Part shown: positions 20,327 through 23,661 of the stretch, in pieces | Layout of the letters: every line of letters begins with the position of its first letter | Numbering within the stretch: position 1 is the stretch's first letter | Source: Polychytrium aggregatum | Lineage: Eukaryota > Chytridiomycota > Chytridiomycetes > Polychytriales | Direction of reading: 5' to 3' | Length of the DNA stretch: 23,661 nt | Assembly: GCF_025602895.1 (NCBI RefSeq) | Contig: NW_026516548.1 | Coordinates: 1 to 23,661, forward strand | Notes under the pieces: model-generated | Database searches by the model: none | What the model saw: the letters and a program-made list of their open reading frames with translations, nothing else | Told to the model about the DNA's origin: nothing | Program-made: the position numbers and the translations under genes

Positions 20327-23300
20327 TCAGAGGGCCTTCTTGGCTTGATCCCTGGCTCGGGCCATCTTCTCGAGCTCTTCAAACTCGCCCGAGTCCTGGC
20401 ACATCTTGCGGAAGACTCCATCCTCGCGCTGCATCAGCTCAAAGGGCGTGCCAAACTCGGCCACCTCTCCGTGGCTGAGGACCAGCACCGAGTCGTAGTC
20501 GGCAATCGTGCGGAGGCGGTGGGCGATGCACACCACCGTCGAGTTGGCAAACTCGGATCCGCGGATCGTCTCCTGGATGAAGGCGTCGGTCTCGTTGTCG
20601 ACCGAGGCCGTGGCTTCGTCCAGCACGGTGATGGCCGACTCCTTGAGCAGCGCTCGGGCCAGGCACAGCAGCTGGCGCTGGCCCTGGCTAAAGTTGGACC
20701 CGCCCTCGGAGACAGAGGTGTCGAGGGAGAACCCGGACGCCTCGGCGGCGGCACGGGTGTTCTGGCCCTGGACTTGGGTCTGGCCTTGGTTCTCGGATGT
20801 CTGCGCGGGCAGGTTGTCGCTCGACGAACTGCCGTCCAGCTTGGCCTGCAGAGTGTTCAGGAACCGCACGCGCTCCAGGATCGACCAGAGCCGGTCGTCC
20901 GAGTGCTCGCCAAAGGGATCGAGGTTGCTGCGGATGTCGCCCGTGAACAGGACGGGATCCTGCGGGATGATCGTGAGCTTCTGGCGGAGGTCGCGCAGCC
21001 CAATCTTGGAGATGTCGACGCCGTCAATGACAATGCTGCCGCCGGAGAGCTCCATGATGCGGAACAGCGCCAGGGTGAGCGTGGACTTGCCCGCGCCGGT
21101 CCGTCCACGACGCCGACCTTGCTGCGGCCCTTGAACTCGCAGGACACCCCGCGGAGGACGGGATCCAGGTCGGGGGCATAGCGGACGACAACGCCGTTGA
21201 GCTGGACGTGGCCCTTGGCAGGCCAGCCGGGAGGAGGACGCGATGTCTCGATGACGGCGGGGGCTTCCTGGTCAATCTCGAGGTATTCGTGCACACGCTC
21301 GACCGAGTTCATGTTCTGTCGATGGTGAAACGGGGAAGGAGTGAGGCGAGACGAAGTGAGTCACCCGAACCGTCACAGCGACAGCCGCATCGAATAACAC
21401 AGCGGCAATATGAGCATCGACTCCACTGCCATATCAGTCGCACTTCAACACTGGCACTTACTAGCTCCATCTGCGAGTGGATACGAACGATGCGAAGCAA
21501 GTTTTCTGCGATGGTGGCTGCCCAGGTCAAGCTGAGACCAGCAAGTCCCACACCGATCAGGTCCTTGGACCAGATGATGGCAATGCCGGCAGAGAAGGTG
21601 ATCAGCGAGGTGATTATCGACAGTCGAGTGGACAGCCAGCGGTTCGAAAGACCCAGCAACGATGGGCTCGGTTGCTGGTGTCGACCTTGATCATGTTGTC
21701 CTCGATGAATCGGGCCTCGTGTCCATAGGCGCGGATGGTCGACACGCCAACGAGACACTCGCTGAAGGTGCTGTAGATGGGGCTGCGACTAATACTGTGG
21801 ATACGCTTGAGCTCGCGACTAGAAGCCAGGTAGTAGATTGCAATCCTGTAGTAGATGTAGGCAACAAAGGGAATCACGGCGAGGAAGATCGGTGTCACGG
21901 TGCCGATGACGATGAGGGTGGTGGTGGCGCTCGCAGTGGTGAGAAAAAACCCAGCACATGTGTTGGCGAGATTCTGGTCGATGGTTCCAATGTCCTTGGA
22001 GAGGCGGTTGGTGATGCGGCCGAGCGGGGTGACATCGAACCAGCGCACCGGCGCATACATGATGCGGGTGATGAGCTGGTCGTGCAGCTTCTTGGCAGCC
22101 CTGTAGCCAACCCAGCTGCGATAGGCAAAGTTGGTGATGATGAGAAAGAGGACGCACGAATTGATGAGGCCGTACATGAGGACATAGTAGGCAACGTTGA
22201 CGGACTGGCCGGACGATCCATCGACAAGGGTGTTGCTGTCGTTGCCTGAGACTGGGTTGAGGAAGCTGAGGGACAGCGGGGCCGAGAGCGTCACGGCAAA
22301 CATCGTGTTGAGTTCGTTGGCATGGTTGTAGGCATCGGCCCAGACCTTGAGCCAGTAGTCGGCCAGCACTTGGGCCGATCGCTGCACAAGAATTATACCG
22401 AGGTAGGCGACGATGACACCAAAGCCGCCTGCCGCAGTCAGATAGAAGTAGTAGACGCTGCCCTGGACTGCGCCGGTTCTGGAAGCCTCGGCATCGATGA
22501 GCTTCTTGGCGTCTTCGGGCGTCTTGCCGTTGGAGTAGTTGCGGCTCAGGAGCTCCTCGTCGGTGAGGTCGACGTCGAGCTCGCCAGCGTCGGGGTCGGA
22601 CTCGGGCTGGAGCGAGACTGCCTCGAGGTTCTCCTTGGCGATGATGGTCTCGACCTCGCGGTTCTGGGAGACCTCGGCGACCGAGCCATGGTCGAGGATC
22701 TGGCCCTGGTTGATGACGACGAGGTAGTCGGTGGCGGGAAGGGCCAGACTGGTGGCGTGGGTGACGAGGATGCGGGTGCGGTCCTTGAGCAGGCCCGTGA
22801 TGCACTTGTCAAAGAGATGCTTGGCTGTGGGCGCATCGACGGCTGAGAGCGGATCGTCCAGCAGGATATAGTGGGCCCGGGAGTACGCGGCGCGGGCGAG
22901 CGAGACTCGCTGCTTCTGGCCGCCGACAGGTTGATGCCCTTCTCGCCGATCTCGGTCAGGTCGCCGGACTCGAAGGAGGCAAGGTCTTTGGACAGGGCGC
23001 AGGCTTCGATCACGCGGGCGTATCGGAGCTGGTCGTAGGGCTCGCCGAACAGGATGTTGTCCCGGATCGTGGCGTTGGCGAGCCAGGCGGTCTGGGCGAC
23101 AAAGGCGATGCCGCCCTTGGAGCGGTGGCTGCGAGTGAGACGGGTCAGGTTGGCGCTGCCCTGGAGCGACTTCATTTCGCCGAGGAGGGCATGGATGATC
23201 GAGGACTTGCCGGAGCCGGTGGAGCCGCAGATGGTGCTGAGCTTGCCGAGAGGGAAGCTGATCTTGAGGCCGCGCAGGGTAAACTTGGGCTCGGACGAGT

Positions 23301-23607
23301 CGTCCGCGCCAGAAGCCGGCTGCTCCGAGCCGAGGAGCGGCGTGGTCTCGGAGGTCTGCTGCGACTGCTTCTTGAACAGGTTGGCGAGTCTCTTGTGCCA
23401 GGGGAGCTGGGGCGACTTGCTGTCGGGAGCGGCGGTGGCCTGGTGCCACTCGAACCAGGCATCGACAAACTCGACGGCAACAGGGTCGGTCCAGGGCTCG
23501 GTGTTGCCGGTGGGGTGAGAAACGGGCAGGTCGTCGGAGAACTTTTGGAGCTCGGGCTCGTTCAGGAACTTTTCGATACGGTCCGATGAGACATAGATTT
23601 GGAAGAA
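20327..23607 (-). CDS. ABCC (MRP/Yor1-type) ABC transporter, C-terminal part
   Basis: ATP-driven exporter of conjugates or drugs at the plasma or vacuolar membrane. Exons 23607-21462 and 21315-20327 (intron 21461-21316, phase 0); upstream exons lie right of the window. From the end of TMD1: linker SSDRIEKFLNEPELQ; NBD1 with Walker A GSTGSGKSS, signature LSGGQKQRV and Walker B YILLDDPLSAVD; a Glu/Asp-rich linker; TMD2 with about six membrane segments (GVIVAYLGIILVQRS, VLMYGLINSCVLFLIIT and others); NBD2 with Walker A GRTGAGKST, signature FSQGQRQ, Walker B ITVLDEATASVD and switch AHRL. NBD1 has Asp in place of the catalytic Glu, as usual in ABCC. One base is missing at three places: near 22922 (NBD1 signature), 21658 (after VDTSNRAHR) and 21105 (NBD2 Walker A). 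With these, both exons are multiples of three (716 and 330 codons). Substrate unknown. Confidence 0.92.
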
Positions 23608-23661
23608 CTGCGAGGGGAGACGGGTGTCAGCGGGAGTCCTGTGGGTAAGAGGATGGCGACG
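23608..23661 (-). other. Intron of the ABCC gene, running off the window
   Basis: Minus-strand polypyrimidine tract CGTCTCCCCTCGCAG ends at 23608, just before the exon that starts TTCTTCCAA. The donor lies outside the window. Confidence 0.65.

Noticed and set aside
20288..21181. A 297-codon + strand frame opposite the ABC transporter, and similar ones at 22322-22846
   Set aside because: These mirror the codon usage of the real minus-strand gene and show no domain; they are antisense shadows.

Overview
The window is GC-rich nuclear DNA from a eukaryote, most likely a fungus. The genes are split by short GT-AG introns (about 93 to 513 bases), and the families are eukaryotic: a mitochondrial FAD/folate carrier, a Sec4/Rab8 GTPase, a stomatin-type SPFH protein, a class B bHLH factor, a Sel1-repeat protein and an ABCC transporter. 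Intron density, GC content and the gene set fit an early-diverging (chytrid-like) fungus. That placement is inference; no marker in the window fixes the species.

Layout, left to right: (1) 103-1223 (+), 3' part of a mitochondrial carrier of the SLC25A32/Flx1 type. (2) 2203-2580 and 3869-4333 (+), two tandem intronless paralogues with a low-complexity N-terminus and a BRI3-like cysteine-rich C-terminus. (3) 6879-5226 (-), a Sec4/Rab8 GTPase in six exons. (4) 7364-10299 (+), a stomatin-like protein in nine exons, three of them 19 to 33 bases long, divergent from the Rab. (5) About 3 kb of repeat-rich DNA with no recognisable gene. (6) 13296-13951 (+), a bHLH transcription factor. (7) About 2 kb without a recognisable gene. 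(8) 17383-15934 (-), a beta-repeat protein resembling DUF4097/adhesin proteins, with roughly one exon per repeat coil. (9) 17815-19327 (+), a Sel1-repeat protein with many frame changes. (10) 23607-20327 (-), the C-terminal part of an ABCC transporter that runs off the right edge.

The genes do not form one pathway. Several act at membranes: Sec4 in exocytosis, stomatin in membrane microdomains, the BRI3-like pair probably in endomembranes, and ABCC in export. This looks like ordinary fungal gene order, not a biosynthetic or defence cluster. No tRNA, rRNA, CRISPR array, transposase or reverse transcriptase was recognised.

A window-wide oddity affects reading. Almost every multi-domain gene needs one or more single-base corrections, mostly in homopolymer runs, to keep its conserved frame. 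When these are allowed for, exon lengths become multiples of three and splice phases agree. This points to consensus errors in the assembly more than to a row of pseudogenes. The Sel1 gene is worse than the rest and may really be decaying.
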